64,000 nucleotides of DNA from Methylotenera sp. GTDB lineage: Bacteria > Pseudomonadota > Gammaproteobacteria > Burkholderiales > Methylophilaceae. The stretch spans positions 186,001 through 250,000 of the forward strand of contig JAUYAL010000077.1 of the NCBI GenBank assembly GCA_030693535.1, written 5' to 3'. The notes under the pieces are model-generated. The model saw only the letters and a list, made by a program, of their open reading frames with translations. It ran no database searches and was not told the origin of the DNA. The position numbers and the translations under genes were made by a program. Below, piece after piece: positions 17,397 to 25,669 of the stretch (positions within the stretch are counted from its first letter, which is position 1; every line of letters begins with the position of its first letter).

Positions 17397-18800
17397 ATGA
17401 TGATCAATAGCATGCTAGAGAAAGAAACCTTTCCCACCATGACGTTTTTTTATACAGATAACTGTGAACGTCAGGCCTTGGAGCCAATAGCGATTGAAGC
17501 GAAAATACGTGGTTTAGAAGTGCGTTTTAGCACAGATTCAAAAGAGTTTGCTGAAATAGGCGTCTATTGTGAGCATGCTTGTACGCCAAATGCAGATTTC
17601 TCTGTTGTTTTGCTACACGATTTAGCGCAGCGTCATGATATATGGCCGCATTTTTGGCATCATGAACCTTGGAATAAGTTTGATATTGGTTGTGTACCCG
17701 GGCAGGCATGGGTAGAGCGTTGGCAAAATCAAGCAGATTTTCTAGTAACACGTCCACGGCTAGGGGTTTTTGATGTAGGTTGGCCTAAAGCTGATCTTGT
17801 ATTTAAAGATAAGGCGCGTTTTTCTGAAGAAGCTGTAAAGTTGCGCCAAACGCTAGGCTTAAAATATGAGAAATCGGTGCTGTATGCACCCTCGTGGGAA
17901 AATCACGGCAAACAAGATGATTTTGTGCAAGCCTTTAAAGATTTACCAGTCAATGTATTATTAAAACAAGCACCTTGGTCTAATAGTTATCCGCAAGTGC
18001 TTGAAAATATTCGCCAGATGAATGAGTTACACCGTGGCTGTGCAGAAAACGTATATATTATTGATGTAGAAATAAGTATTATGTATTGTTTAAGTTTGGC
18101 TGACGTGCTGGTATCAGATGAATCCAGCGTGCTTACTGAAGCTTTGTTATTAGATGTACCTGGAGTTGCCGTGACTGATTGGCTGATTCCTGACACCATG
18201 CCACCACGCCCAGCCAGCGTGCCTTATGATTACGTAACTAAAACAACTAAAGCGCAAATGCGCCAAGTGGTAGAGGCTATATTGGCCGAGCCAGAAGTTA
18301 GCAGGATGAAAACAAGACAGGACCGTGACTACCAGTTTAGTCATTTGGGTGAAAGTTCTGTTTGCGTCATGGATAATATTGTTGCTGGTTTCAGGGGGCA
18401 AGCATTACCCCATGCACCTTTAGTTGCTCAAGTGGATATTGACCGTTTACATTATCAGCGTGCAGAGCAGTTGATTGCAGCTAATGAAATGGCTGATGGC
18501 GTAAACATCTTATTAGAGCTACTCAAAGCTGAGACTACATGTTGGGAAGTGTATAACGATTTAGGTGATTTGTCGTTTAAAGATGGAAATGTAGAAGATG
18601 CAGTCTTTTTGCTGAAAAAAGCAATTGGCATTTCTCCACAACCTGCCGTACCTCTTTGCAATTTAACTGAGATTTATTGCGCTACCAAACAGCAAGATAA
18701 AGCTTTAGCGACACTGGCACAGTTAGGTCGCCATACGCAAAAATCTGCACAGGCAATATCATCGATTAGAGCCTGTATGATGGCTCTAATGTCCGCTTAA
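17397..18800 (+). CDS. CDP-glycerol glycerophosphotransferase-like protein with C-terminal TPRs
   Basis: 467 residues. Residues about 150-330 resemble TagB/TagF-type transferases: VLYAPSWENHG, a DVEISIMYCLSLADVLVSDESSV segment equivalent to the conserved L-x-x-x-D-x-x-x-S-D-x-S-S region, then EALLLDVPGVAV. The C-terminal about 100 residues contain TPR-like repeats (YNDLGDLSFKDGNVEDAV). TagF-like enzymes transfer a phospho-alcohol from a CDP-activated donor, so this is the best candidate for transferring a CMP-activated phosphonate. The TPRs, like those in the first gene, may bind a protein substrate. It lies 36 bases after the methyltransferase. Confidence 0.78.
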   Translation: MMINSMLEKETFPTMTFFYTDNCERQALEPIAIEAKIRGLEVRFSTDSKEFAEIGVYCEHACTPNADFSVVLLHDLAQRHDIWPHFWHHEPWNKFDIGCVPGQAWVERWQNQADFLVTRPRLGVFDVGWPKADLVFKDKARFSEEAVKLRQTLGLKYEKSVLYAPSWENHGKQDDFVQAFKDLPVNVLLKQAPWSNSYPQVLENIRQMNELHRGCAENVYIIDVEISIMYCLSLADVLVSDESSVLTEALLLDVPGVAVTDWLIPDTMPPRPASVPYDYVTKTTKAQMRQVVEAILAEPEVSRMKTRQDRDYQFSHLGESSVCVMDNIVAGFRGQALPHAPLVAQVDIDRLHYQRAEQLIAANEMADGVNILLELLKAETTCWEVYNDLGDLSFKDGNVEDAVFLLKKAIGISPQPAVPLCNLTEIYCATKQQDKALATLAQLGRHTQKSAQAISSIRACMMALMSA

Positions 18801-18900
18801 AAATGAAAAAAGTTGTGAGATGATGAACAATAAACAGGATTTGTGTGGCTTTTGCACGTGTATATCCTATAGAGAATAACTTCATCGTTGGAGCGTCTTA

Positions 18901-20580
18901 ATGAATGCCTATCAATACAACAGCACAGATAACTTTTATCATCGCCCAAATGATGGTGAATTTGGATATAAAGACTCGGGCGATGCTCAAAATAGAATTT
19001 ACAATATTATTCGGGGCGCTAAAGATAGAGGTATGTTTTCACCGGAGGTGATGAACCAAGCCGCAGATTGGCCTACTTTTTATCACTTAACACCAATGCG
19101 AGCGAATATTCTGCGCCCATTTGCCAAAGAAATTGCCGCTGGACGCACTCTAGAGCTAGGTGCAGGCTGTGGTGCTGTAACAAGATTTATTGGCGAGTTA
19201 GGTGGTAAAGTGGTTGCAGTGGAAGGGAGCCCTGACCGAGCACGTATTATCGGTAACCGTTGTGCTGAGCTTAGAAACGTGACGGTAATTGCAGATTTAA
19301 TACAAAATTTCGAGCCTGAAGAAAAGTTTGATGTTGTCACTTTGATAGGTGTGCTTGAGTACGCGCAAGTCTATGTGAATGAGCCAAACCCGATTCAATA
19401 CTTGCTGAAAGCGGCTAAGTCATTCTTGAAAGAAAATGGCTTATTGATTATTGCCATTGAAAACCAACTTGGACTCAAGTATTTTTGTGGATCTGCTGAA
19501 GATCACCTAGGCCGCCCAATGGTTGGAATTAATGACTCTTATACTGACAAAGGTCCTATTACGTTTGGTCGAAAAGAACTTACTGGACATATCGAAGACG
19601 TAGGTTTTAAATCGATTGATTTGTACGTGCCATTGCCAGATTACAAAACACCAGTTTCGATTATTTATCCTAAAGGATTTAAAGATGAAAGTATTGCTGC
19701 TGGCTGGGATGTTTCGCCGATTCTAGCTGGCTCTGCAGTGCATGATCGCCAACGACCTCATCAACCTACATTTTCGTTAGAGTGTGCTTGGGGTGTGCTT
19801 GGGCGCAATAAGCTAGCGCAAGATTTAGCCAATTCATTTTTATTTGCTGCACGTGTAACACCAACCAAACAGGCTGAAAATGTGCTCGCAGCACATTATG
19901 GCAGTCAACGTCCTGCGCAGTTTGCAAAAGAAACGCAGTTTGTTTTAGATAAAAACAAACTCACGACGCAAACTAGAAATGTAGCCAATACAGCGCATCT
20001 ATCAAAAGCTGCATGGGAAATTGGCCCATATCGTACTGGTAAGTTATGGTTTGATGAGCTATTGCAAGTTATTAACCGCCCTAATTGGCAGTTTTTTGAG
20101 CTTTCAGAATGGGCAAGTGTTTGGATTGATGGTTTAAGAGCAGTGACTCCTGCGCCAAAAAAATCAGCTATTCCTGAATTGCATCATTTTAAAACGCTGT
20201 TGCCAGCTAAATATATTGATGCAACGCCAACTAATTTTATTGTAGGGAAAGAGGGTAAAGGTAATTTTTTTGATCTTGAGTGGAATTTTTCAACTGCACT
20301 TCCAATAGAGTTTATAGTGTTTAGAGGTTTATTTTTAACATTACACAGAGTAACGAGCTGCGCACGTCCAGCGAGCAATGTGCCAGTAAAACTTTATGAT
20401 TTAACAATGGCGATTATGGAGCAGCATGGCATGGTTAATAGCGTAGATGATTTAGATTTATTTTTAGCCATATTCAATGCATTTCAAAATCAAACGCAGG
20501 ATTTACCATCAGATGTATTGAACGGTCTGACTGCTGAACTCGATATAGCAATGTTACCTATCAGGCAACTTTTTACGTAA
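18901..20580 (+). CDS. Large SAM-dependent methyltransferase
   Basis: 559 residues. A class I methyltransferase domain at about 70-230 has motif I LELGAGCGAVTRF, an acidic motif II (VAVEGSPDRA) and VVTLIGVLEYAQVY. It is followed by about 300 residues that I do not recognise as a separate catalytic domain. Proteins of this design occur in surface-polysaccharide and flagellin glycosylation islands, where they may methylate sugars. It is the last gene before flagellin, separated from its upstream neighbour by 100 bases, so it may have its own promoter. Confidence 0.82.
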   Translation: MNAYQYNSTDNFYHRPNDGEFGYKDSGDAQNRIYNIIRGAKDRGMFSPEVMNQAADWPTFYHLTPMRANILRPFAKEIAAGRTLELGAGCGAVTRFIGELGGKVVAVEGSPDRARIIGNRCAELRNVTVIADLIQNFEPEEKFDVVTLIGVLEYAQVYVNEPNPIQYLLKAAKSFLKENGLLIIAIENQLGLKYFCGSAEDHLGRPMVGINDSYTDKGPITFGRKELTGHIEDVGFKSIDLYVPLPDYKTPVSIIYPKGFKDESIAAGWDVSPILAGSAVHDRQRPHQPTFSLECAWGVLGRNKLAQDLANSFLFAARVTPTKQAENVLAAHYGSQRPAQFAKETQFVLDKNKLTTQTRNVANTAHLSKAAWEIGPYRTGKLWFDELLQVINRPNWQFFELSEWASVWIDGLRAVTPAPKKSAIPELHHFKTLLPAKYIDATPTNFIVGKEGKGNFFDLEWNFSTALPIEFIVFRGLFLTLHRVTSCARPASNVPVKLYDLTMAIMEQHGMVNSVDDLDLFLAIFNAFQNQTQDLPSDVLNGLTAELDIAMLPIRQLFT

Positions 20581-20635
20581 ATTGTAGTGAAGTAAAAACG
20601 CCAGAACACTATTTATGTTTTGTTGTTTTTAATAC

Positions 20636-20680
20636 ATTTGCACGAGCCAAAATAATATCCATCTTCTAGCGCGTGCAAAT
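20636..20680. repeat. Spaced inverted repeat ATTTGCACG / CGTGCAAAT
   Basis: Perfect 9-bp arms at 20636-20644 and 20672-20680 separated by 27 bases, beginning 56 bases after the methyltransferase stop. It could be an mRNA 3' hairpin or a regulator site. Confidence 0.4.
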
Positions 20681-20840
20681 ATTTCATACTATTTTAAAAG
20701 CAACTAGTTTTAAAACGTATTGCCTAAAAATACTATCTAGCAACACTTAATGCCAGTCAAATCTACAGTAGTTAACTCTACTTCCAAAGTATTGTATTAA
20801 ATTCCAACCTAATGATTTAATTAAACTTTAACAAATTTTC

Positions 20841-20867
20841 TAAAGTTTTAAAAATTATTTCCGATAA
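20841..20867 (+). promoter_or_regulatory. Sigma-28 (FliA) promoter, distal, for fliC
   Basis: TAAAGTTT (20841-20848), 11-base spacer, TCCGATAA (20860-20867). This matches the consensus TAAAGTTT-N11-GCCGATAA at all but one position. Confidence 0.8.
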
Positions 20868-20957
20868 CCTAAATATCAGGATTGCTTAATTGGCAAGTAA
20901 TTTAAGAATACGGTTTAAGGTAAATTTTAAGTTTTAAAAAAGAATTTAATCCTACCC

Positions 20958-20984
20958 TAAACTTTCTAAAAAGCTTACCGATAA
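20958..20984 (+). promoter_or_regulatory. Sigma-28 (FliA) promoter, proximal, for fliC
   Basis: TAAACTTT (20958-20965), 11-base spacer, ACCGATAA (20977-20984). Two mismatches to consensus. It lies 117 bases downstream of the distal copy, so fliC has tandem FliA promoters. Confidence 0.82.
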
Positions 20985-21077
20985 TAGTTTCAACAGCAAC
21001 GCAAATTGAACACAACATTGCGAAGCTAAAGGCAAGAAAGAGTAATGGAAAGTTAACTAAAATTTAGGAGAATTATC

Positions 21078-21881
21078 ATGGCATCAGTAATTAATACCAA
21101 CATTGCGTCATTAAATACACAACGTAGCTTATCTATGTCACAAGGTCAGTTAAATACAGCATTGCAACGTTTGTCTTCAGGTCTACGTATCAACAGTTCT
21201 AAAGATGATGCTGCTGGCTTGGCGATTGCAACACGTATGGACTCACAAATTCGTGGTCAACAAGTGGCGATTCGTAATGCGAATGACGCAATCTCATTTG
21301 CACAAACTGCTGAAGGCGGCTTGCAAAAACAAACAGATGCGATTCAACGTATGCGTGAATTAGCGGTTCAATCTGCCAATGCTACCAATACGGCAGCTGA
21401 CCGCACGAATTTACAAGCTGAATTCTCACAATTACAAACTGAAGTTACACGTTTAAATACCGCAACTAAATTCAACGGTTCAGCAGTATTTGGTTCAGCA
21501 GCTAAAGTTTATCAAGTAGGTGCAGATACCGCAGATACAATTAGCGTGAGTGGAACGACGGCACTAACTGGTGCAACTGGTTCGATTGCTTCAGCATCAG
21601 GGGCTACTGCAGCGATTACTGCATTAGATGCCGCATTAGTAATTGCTAATACGAACCGTGCAACATTGGGTGCGATTCAAAACCGTTTTGATTCAGTGGT
21701 AAGTAACTTACAAGTTTCTGTTGAAAACCAATCAGCAGCTAAATCACGTATCATGGATGCAGACTTTGCTGCAGAAACTGCAAACTTGACACGTGGCCAA
21801 ATCTTACAACAAGCAGGTACCGCCATGTTAGCGCAAGCGAACTCGCTACCTAATGGTGTATTAGCCCTATTGCGAGGTTAA
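21078..21881 (+). CDS. fliC: Flagellin
   Basis: 267 residues, a short flagellin. The conserved N-terminal D0/D1 (about 1-140) begins with [11 protein letters not shown] and includes [11 protein letters not shown]; the C-terminal D1/D0 (about 185-267) ends with VLALLRG. Only a small variable segment (about 149-180) remains, rich in Ser, Thr, Ala and Gly; there is no room for D2/D3 domains. That exposed Ser/Thr-rich tip is a plausible site for O-linked modification by the upstream locus. It is exported by the flagellar type III system and forms the filament. Expression is from two FliA promoters and ends at a strong terminator. Confidence 0.97.
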   Translation: MASVINTNIASLNTQRSLSMSQGQLNTALQRLSSGLRINSSKDDAAGLAIATRMDSQIRGQQVAIRNANDAISFAQTAEGGLQKQTDAIQRMRELAVQSANATNTAADRTNLQAEFSQLQTEVTRLNTATKFNGSAVFGSAAKVYQVGADTADTISVSGTTALTGATGSIASASGATAAITALDAALVIANTNRATLGAIQNRFDSVVSNLQVSVENQSAAKSRIMDADFAAETANLTRGQILQQAGTAMLAQANSLPNGVLALLRG

Positions 21882-21905
21882 ACGACACTTAAAGGTAACC
21901 CTTTT

Positions 21906-21935
21906 AATCCACAGGACTTCATTGTCCTGTGGATT
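21906..21935 (+). terminator. fliC intrinsic terminator
   Basis: Perfect 12-bp stem AATCCACAGGAC (21906-21917) and GTCCTGTGGATT (21924-21935), 6-base loop, followed by a run of T. It lies 25 bases after the flagellin stop. Confidence 0.93.
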
Positions 21936-21939
21936 TTTT

Positions 21940-22500
21940 GTTTATTTCAAGGCCTATAAAAAGCAGCTGCTCCATGAACAACACAAAACACACTTAATGA
22001 GACCTTCGTAATGTTTTTTGGTGGCTTTGTAGGTAGACGGATTTTCTGCTCATCCCAAATGAATAATGTGCTTAGCACATATATTCTACGAGGATGACCT
22101 TTACGGTTAAGCGTTTGCGATAGTACTACATTAACAAGTACGTGTGGGCAAACAAGATCATTTCCCCCACCTTATATTAACTACCCATCGCTTTGCGCCA
22201 CACCTACGTAGCGAAGGGGAATTAAAGTTTCTGTGGCCTTGATGTAGCGTAGCGGAATCAAGGGGATATTAACCCCGATGTCATCAAGTAATGCTTGCTG
22301 GCCTTACACTTTTCTTGCCACTTCAGTGGCTTAACAAAGTGAGGAAGCTAAATGCTGGCTTACCAGCTTAGCAATGCTCATCAGTTTTCCTGGTACATTT
22401 CATCGAGGCGACGCTAGCTCGTTTGGTATTTTTAGTGGATGAAAAGCCATTTAAATTCAAGTGGTGTTGAAGTGTGAAAAATTATTTTTTAATTATTTTT
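21940..22500. other. Structured gene-free region between fliC and flaG
   Basis: No credible gene on either strand. The base composition looks less AT-rich than nearby gaps, and it carries several short dyads: ATGTGC/GCACAT (22066-22080), CCTTGAT/ATCAAGG (22237-22263), GGGG/CCCC (22262-22276), GCCAC/GTGGC (22317-22330) and GCTGG/CCAGC (22354-22367). It may be a decayed mobile element or a mosaic of intergenic repeats. I do not recognise a known family. Confidence 0.5.
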
Positions 22501-22510
22501 ATATAAATCC

Positions 22511-22537
22511 TAAACTTTTACAAAATGCTGCCGATAA
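22511..22537 (+). promoter_or_regulatory. Sigma-28 (FliA) promoter for flaG
   Basis: TAAACTTT (22511-22518), 11-base spacer, GCCGATAA (22530-22537): one mismatch to consensus. It is 55 bases upstream of flaG and probably also drives fliD and fliS. Confidence 0.88.
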
Positions 22538-22592
22538 GTTTATAGAAGCAAGTTAAACCGTATTAATTTTTAAATGAAGTAAGGAGATTGTC

Positions 22593-22961
22593 ATGTTCAA
22601 TTCGTCATTAGAAGCATATGGGTCAGTGAGAAGCCTGGCAGCCGTACAAAATACTGCAGGGGCTAAGGGTGCAGTTGTTGCAAAGCCTGCTGCAAAGGTT
22701 GAAAATACCCAGCTTGAAAATAAACCAGTGGAAGTGGATAAAGCTTCTCTAGTTACTGCCGTTAAAAAGCTTAATGAGTTTGTGGCACCTGCATTGCAAA
22801 CAATCACGTTTGCAATAGATGATCAATCTGAGCGCATGGTAGTGAAAGTGATTGATACTGCATCTCAAAAAGTATTAAGACAGATTCCAAATGATGAAGT
22901 GTTGTCAATGTCTAAAACCTTGGATAAGTTACAAGGCTTGGTGATTAGGCAAACTGCATAA
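22593..22961 (+). CDS. flaG: FlaG family flagellar protein
   Basis: 122 residues. The C-terminal part (about 70-120) has the FlaG pattern: TFAIDDQSERMVVKVIDTASQKVLRQIP and the following helix. The N-terminal half is low-complexity. FlaG proteins influence filament length; the exact mechanism is unsettled. It is preceded by AAGGAG and by a FliA promoter, and followed by fliD, the usual order. Confidence 0.9.
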   Translation: MFNSSLEAYGSVRSLAAVQNTAGAKGAVVAKPAAKVENTQLENKPVEVDKASLVTAVKKLNEFVAPALQTITFAIDDQSERMVVKVIDTASQKVLRQIPNDEVLSMSKTLDKLQGLVIRQTA

Positions 22962-23037
22962 GTATTTCTGAGCTACAATTTTTTTATGCATTATTATTTA
23001 TAAACGCTATTTTTATGTCGCTGTTTGACTGATTGGT

Positions 23038-23051
23038 TGGTGTAAACACCA
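23038..23051. promoter_or_regulatory. Palindrome TGGTGTAAACACCA between flaG and fliD
   Basis: Perfect 14-bp dyad with no loop, 81 bases before fliD. It could be an operator. No promoter of known type is visible next to it. Confidence 0.3.
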
Positions 23052-23131
23052 TTTATAGTTACCACATTAGTTGTTAAGCGGTTGTTTAAAGCGCATCTGT
23101 TTCATCGATGTTCGGTTAAAGGAATATAGAT

Positions 23132-24823
23132 ATGCCCATTTCATCTGCAGGTATAGGTTCAGGTCTTGATGTGAATTCTATTGTCACTAGCTTGATGAAT
23201 GTTGAGCGGAAACCATTAATAGCGGTGACGCAGCAAAAAACCGATTATCAATCTCAGGTGTCTGCATATGGAACATTGAAGAGTAGCTTGTCTACTTTTC
23301 AGACTGCTATTAGTGCATTATCTACTGTTGCAAAATTTAATGCCCAGACAGCAACTTCAAGTAACTCAAATGTATTTACTGCAACTTCAAATGGTAACGC
23401 TACCTTAGGTGATTATTCTGTTACAGTGAGTCAGTTGGCAAAGTCGCAAAAGCTGGCTTTAACTGGCTTTGCAAATACTTCAGATGTCGTTGGTACGGGT
23501 ACTATGACGATTTCATTTGGAACCTTTACACCAGAAGTTCTTATTCCTCCTACACCAAGTTCTTTTTTAGCCAATACAGCTAAAACAGACATTACGCTTA
23601 CTATCGACAGCTCAAATAATACATTGGCTGGCATACGTGATGCCATTAATTCAGCCAATGCTAGTGTTAGTGCGACTATCGTTAATGATGGTACATCTAA
23701 CCGTTTGGTGATTACTTCTAAAGATACAGGAGAGGTCAACAGCCTGAAAATCTCTGTGACTGATACTGGTGATGGTAATGGTGCTGATGCACTCGGCTTA
23801 TCTAAACTCTCCTACGATCCAACCGCTACCTTTGGTAATGGTAAGAATTTAACACAGATGCAAGAGGCAAAAAATTCCCTATTAGATATTGATGGTATTG
23901 CTGTAGTTAAAGCTAGTAATAGTATTTCTGATGTAATTGAGGGTGTTACGCTTAATTTGTTGACTATCAGTGGCAGTAGCGTTAACTTGGGTGTGGTAAG
24001 TAATCAGGATGCTGTAAAGACGTCAGTTACTGCATTTGTAGAGGCTTATAATAAGTTAGATACCACCTTGCGTGGCTTAACTAAATACGATGAGACAGGT
24101 AGGGCGTCGGGCGCGTTGCTCGGTGATTCCACAGCAAGGTCGGTAATCAACCAAATTAGGTCTGTGATGACTAAGTCTATTGCTAGTAGTGGCAACATAA
24201 CCACGCTTAGCCAGATTGGAGTGGCTTTTCAGCGTGATGGTCAATTGGCACTCGATTCAACGAAATTGACCACAGCAATGAGTTCAAACTTTGGGGATAT
24301 TGCCACTTTGTTTGCGGCTTCTGCTAAAGCGACAGATCCACAGATTAGCTTTAATAGTGCTAGCAGTAAAACACAAGCTGGGATTTACGCCGTAACCGTT
24401 AGTCAGCTTGGCAGTACTTTGGTGAATACAGTTGGGACAATTAACGGAGCGACTGCAACGGGAAGCGGAACTAGCTTGGTCGGTGCTGTAGGGGACTCTA
24501 GTGAGGGATTAAGCCTTAAAATAGCGGGTGGTGCGCTGGGCGCGAGGGGTACGGTAAACTTCACAATAGGTTATGCCGCACAGTTGGATAGTGTGATTAA
24601 AAATTTGTTGAGTGATGACGGCATTTTAACTTCTAGAACTGATGGTATTAAAAGCTCCATTACTCGTTTAGATAAACAAGCAGAATCGCTTAATGTACGC
24701 TTAAGTGCGATTGAGTCACGCTACCGCGCGCAATTTACCAGGCTTGATACACTGTTAGCAAGTATGTCAACTACTAGCAACTTCTTAACACAGCAAATTG
24801 CATCACTTAATGCGAATAAGTAG
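23132..24823 (+). CDS. fliD: Flagellar filament cap / hook-associated protein 2
   Basis: 563 residues. The N-terminus ISSAGIGSGLDVNSIVTSLM is the FliD signature; the C-terminal helical region (about 480-563) includes the LDKQAESLNVRLSAIESRYRAQF coiled segment and ends TSNFLTQQIASLNANK. The centre is Ser/Thr-rich beta domain. The protein forms the cap at the filament tip that folds and inserts flagellin. It is secreted with help of FliT. GGAAT upstream is a weak ribosome site. Confidence 0.96.
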   Translation: MPISSAGIGSGLDVNSIVTSLMNVERKPLIAVTQQKTDYQSQVSAYGTLKSSLSTFQTAISALSTVAKFNAQTATSSNSNVFTATSNGNATLGDYSVTVSQLAKSQKLALTGFANTSDVVGTGTMTISFGTFTPEVLIPPTPSSFLANTAKTDITLTIDSSNNTLAGIRDAINSANASVSATIVNDGTSNRLVITSKDTGEVNSLKISVTDTGDGNGADALGLSKLSYDPTATFGNGKNLTQMQEAKNSLLDIDGIAVVKASNSISDVIEGVTLNLLTISGSSVNLGVVSNQDAVKTSVTAFVEAYNKLDTTLRGLTKYDETGRASGALLGDSTARSVINQIRSVMTKSIASSGNITTLSQIGVAFQRDGQLALDSTKLTTAMSSNFGDIATLFAASAKATDPQISFNSASSKTQAGIYAVTVSQLGSTLVNTVGTINGATATGSGTSLVGAVGDSSEGLSLKIAGGALGARGTVNFTIGYAAQLDSVIKNLLSDDGILTSRTDGIKSSITRLDKQAESLNVRLSAIESRYRAQFTRLDTLLASMSTTSNFLTQQIASLNANK

Positions 24824-24854
24824 CAATTAAAAAGAGATTTAGTAAAAGGAGGCA

Positions 24855-25328
24855 GTGATGTTTGGATCAAATCAACATGGGGTTAATGTCTATGCCAAAA
24901 TTAGTGAAGAAACTGGTGTACTTGCAGCAAGTCCAGTTAAGTTAACTATTTTGCTTTATGAAGGAGCAATTAATGCCTGCCGTGGTGCCGTTATACATAT
25001 GCAGAATAAAAACATAACAAACAAAAGTGCTATGTTTACCAAGGCAATTTTAATTATTGAAAGTGGTCTCAGGTTGAGTTTAGATAAAAAAGCGGGTGGT
25101 GAAATTGCAGTTAGTTTGGATGCACTTTATGGCTATATGAGTCATAGGTTGACACAAGCCAATATTCGTAACCAGCCAGAGCTGGTTATTGAGGTAATTA
25201 AGCTATTAACTGAATTAAAAAGTGCTTGGGAAGCCATAGAAAACAAACAGGCTGCACCTAAAGAAATACCTAAAATACCTAATCAAGTTGCGGTTAATCG
25301 CAATATAGCTAATTACGCAAAGGCTTAA
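24855..25328 (+). CDS. fliS: Flagellin export chaperone FliS
   Basis: 157 residues. Helical FliS fold with the characteristic region SPVKLTILLYEGAINACRGA and later LSLDKKAGGEIAVSLDALYGYMSHRLTQAN. It binds the C-terminal D0 helix of flagellin in the cytoplasm, preventing polymerisation before export. It is slightly longer than average because of a C-terminal extension rich in Pro, Lys and Asn. An AGGAGG ribosome site precedes the ATG. It forms a unit with the fliT-like gene 4 bases downstream. Confidence 0.94.
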   Translation: MMFGSNQHGVNVYAKISEETGVLAASPVKLTILLYEGAINACRGAVIHMQNKNITNKSAMFTKAILIIESGLRLSLDKKAGGEIAVSLDALYGYMSHRLTQANIRNQPELVIEVIKLLTELKSAWEAIENKQAAPKEIPKIPNQVAVNRNIANYAKA

Positions 25329-25332
25329 TGTA

Positions 25333-25656
25333 GTGGAATATCCAAATACCATTGTTATTTATGAAACGGTTGCTCAGTTAACGAATCAAATGCTCGCGGC
25401 AGCTAAACAGCAGGATTGGGATAAGTTAGCTGAACTTGAAATGCGTTGTGCTGAGCATGTGGAAAATCTTAAAAAGATAGAAGATTTATTACCACTGCCT
25501 ACTGATGCACGTGAGCGAAAGATAGCGAGCATCAAGAGTATTCTAGCGGATGACCGAGAGATACGTAATTTGGTTTCACCTTGGATGGTTAGATTGAATA
25601 CACTGATTAATAGCTACCATACGGAAAGCAAGTTAACGCGAGCTTACCTACAATAG
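25333..25656 (+). CDS. fliT: FliT-like flagellar export chaperone
   Basis: 107 residues, all helical. The pattern IVIYETVAQLTNQMLAAAKQQDWDKLAELEMRC matches the start of betaproteobacterial FliT-like proteins, and it sits just after fliS. FliT is the chaperone of FliD, and in enterics also inhibits FlhDC. The start is GTG; the only nearby ATG (25329) is followed directly by a stop. Sequence conservation of FliT is low, so the name rests partly on position. Confidence 0.8.
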   Translation: MEYPNTIVIYETVAQLTNQMLAAAKQQDWDKLAELEMRCAEHVENLKKIEDLLPLPTDARERKIASIKSILADDREIRNLVSPWMVRLNTLINSYHTESKLTRAYLQ

Positions 25657-25669
25657 CCTAGTTACTATC

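Larger units (their letters stand above)
20581..21077. other. Flagellin upstream region
   Basis: Non-coding. It holds a spaced inverted repeat (20636-20680), two tandem sigma-28 promoters, and the fliC leader with a TAGGAG ribosome site at 21065-21070. Confidence 0.7.

Noticed and set aside
21940..22500. Integron attC site or CRISPR repeat in the structured fliC-flaG gap
   Set aside because: The dyads differ from one another, no regular repeat-spacer pattern exists and no core site of an attC is visible.
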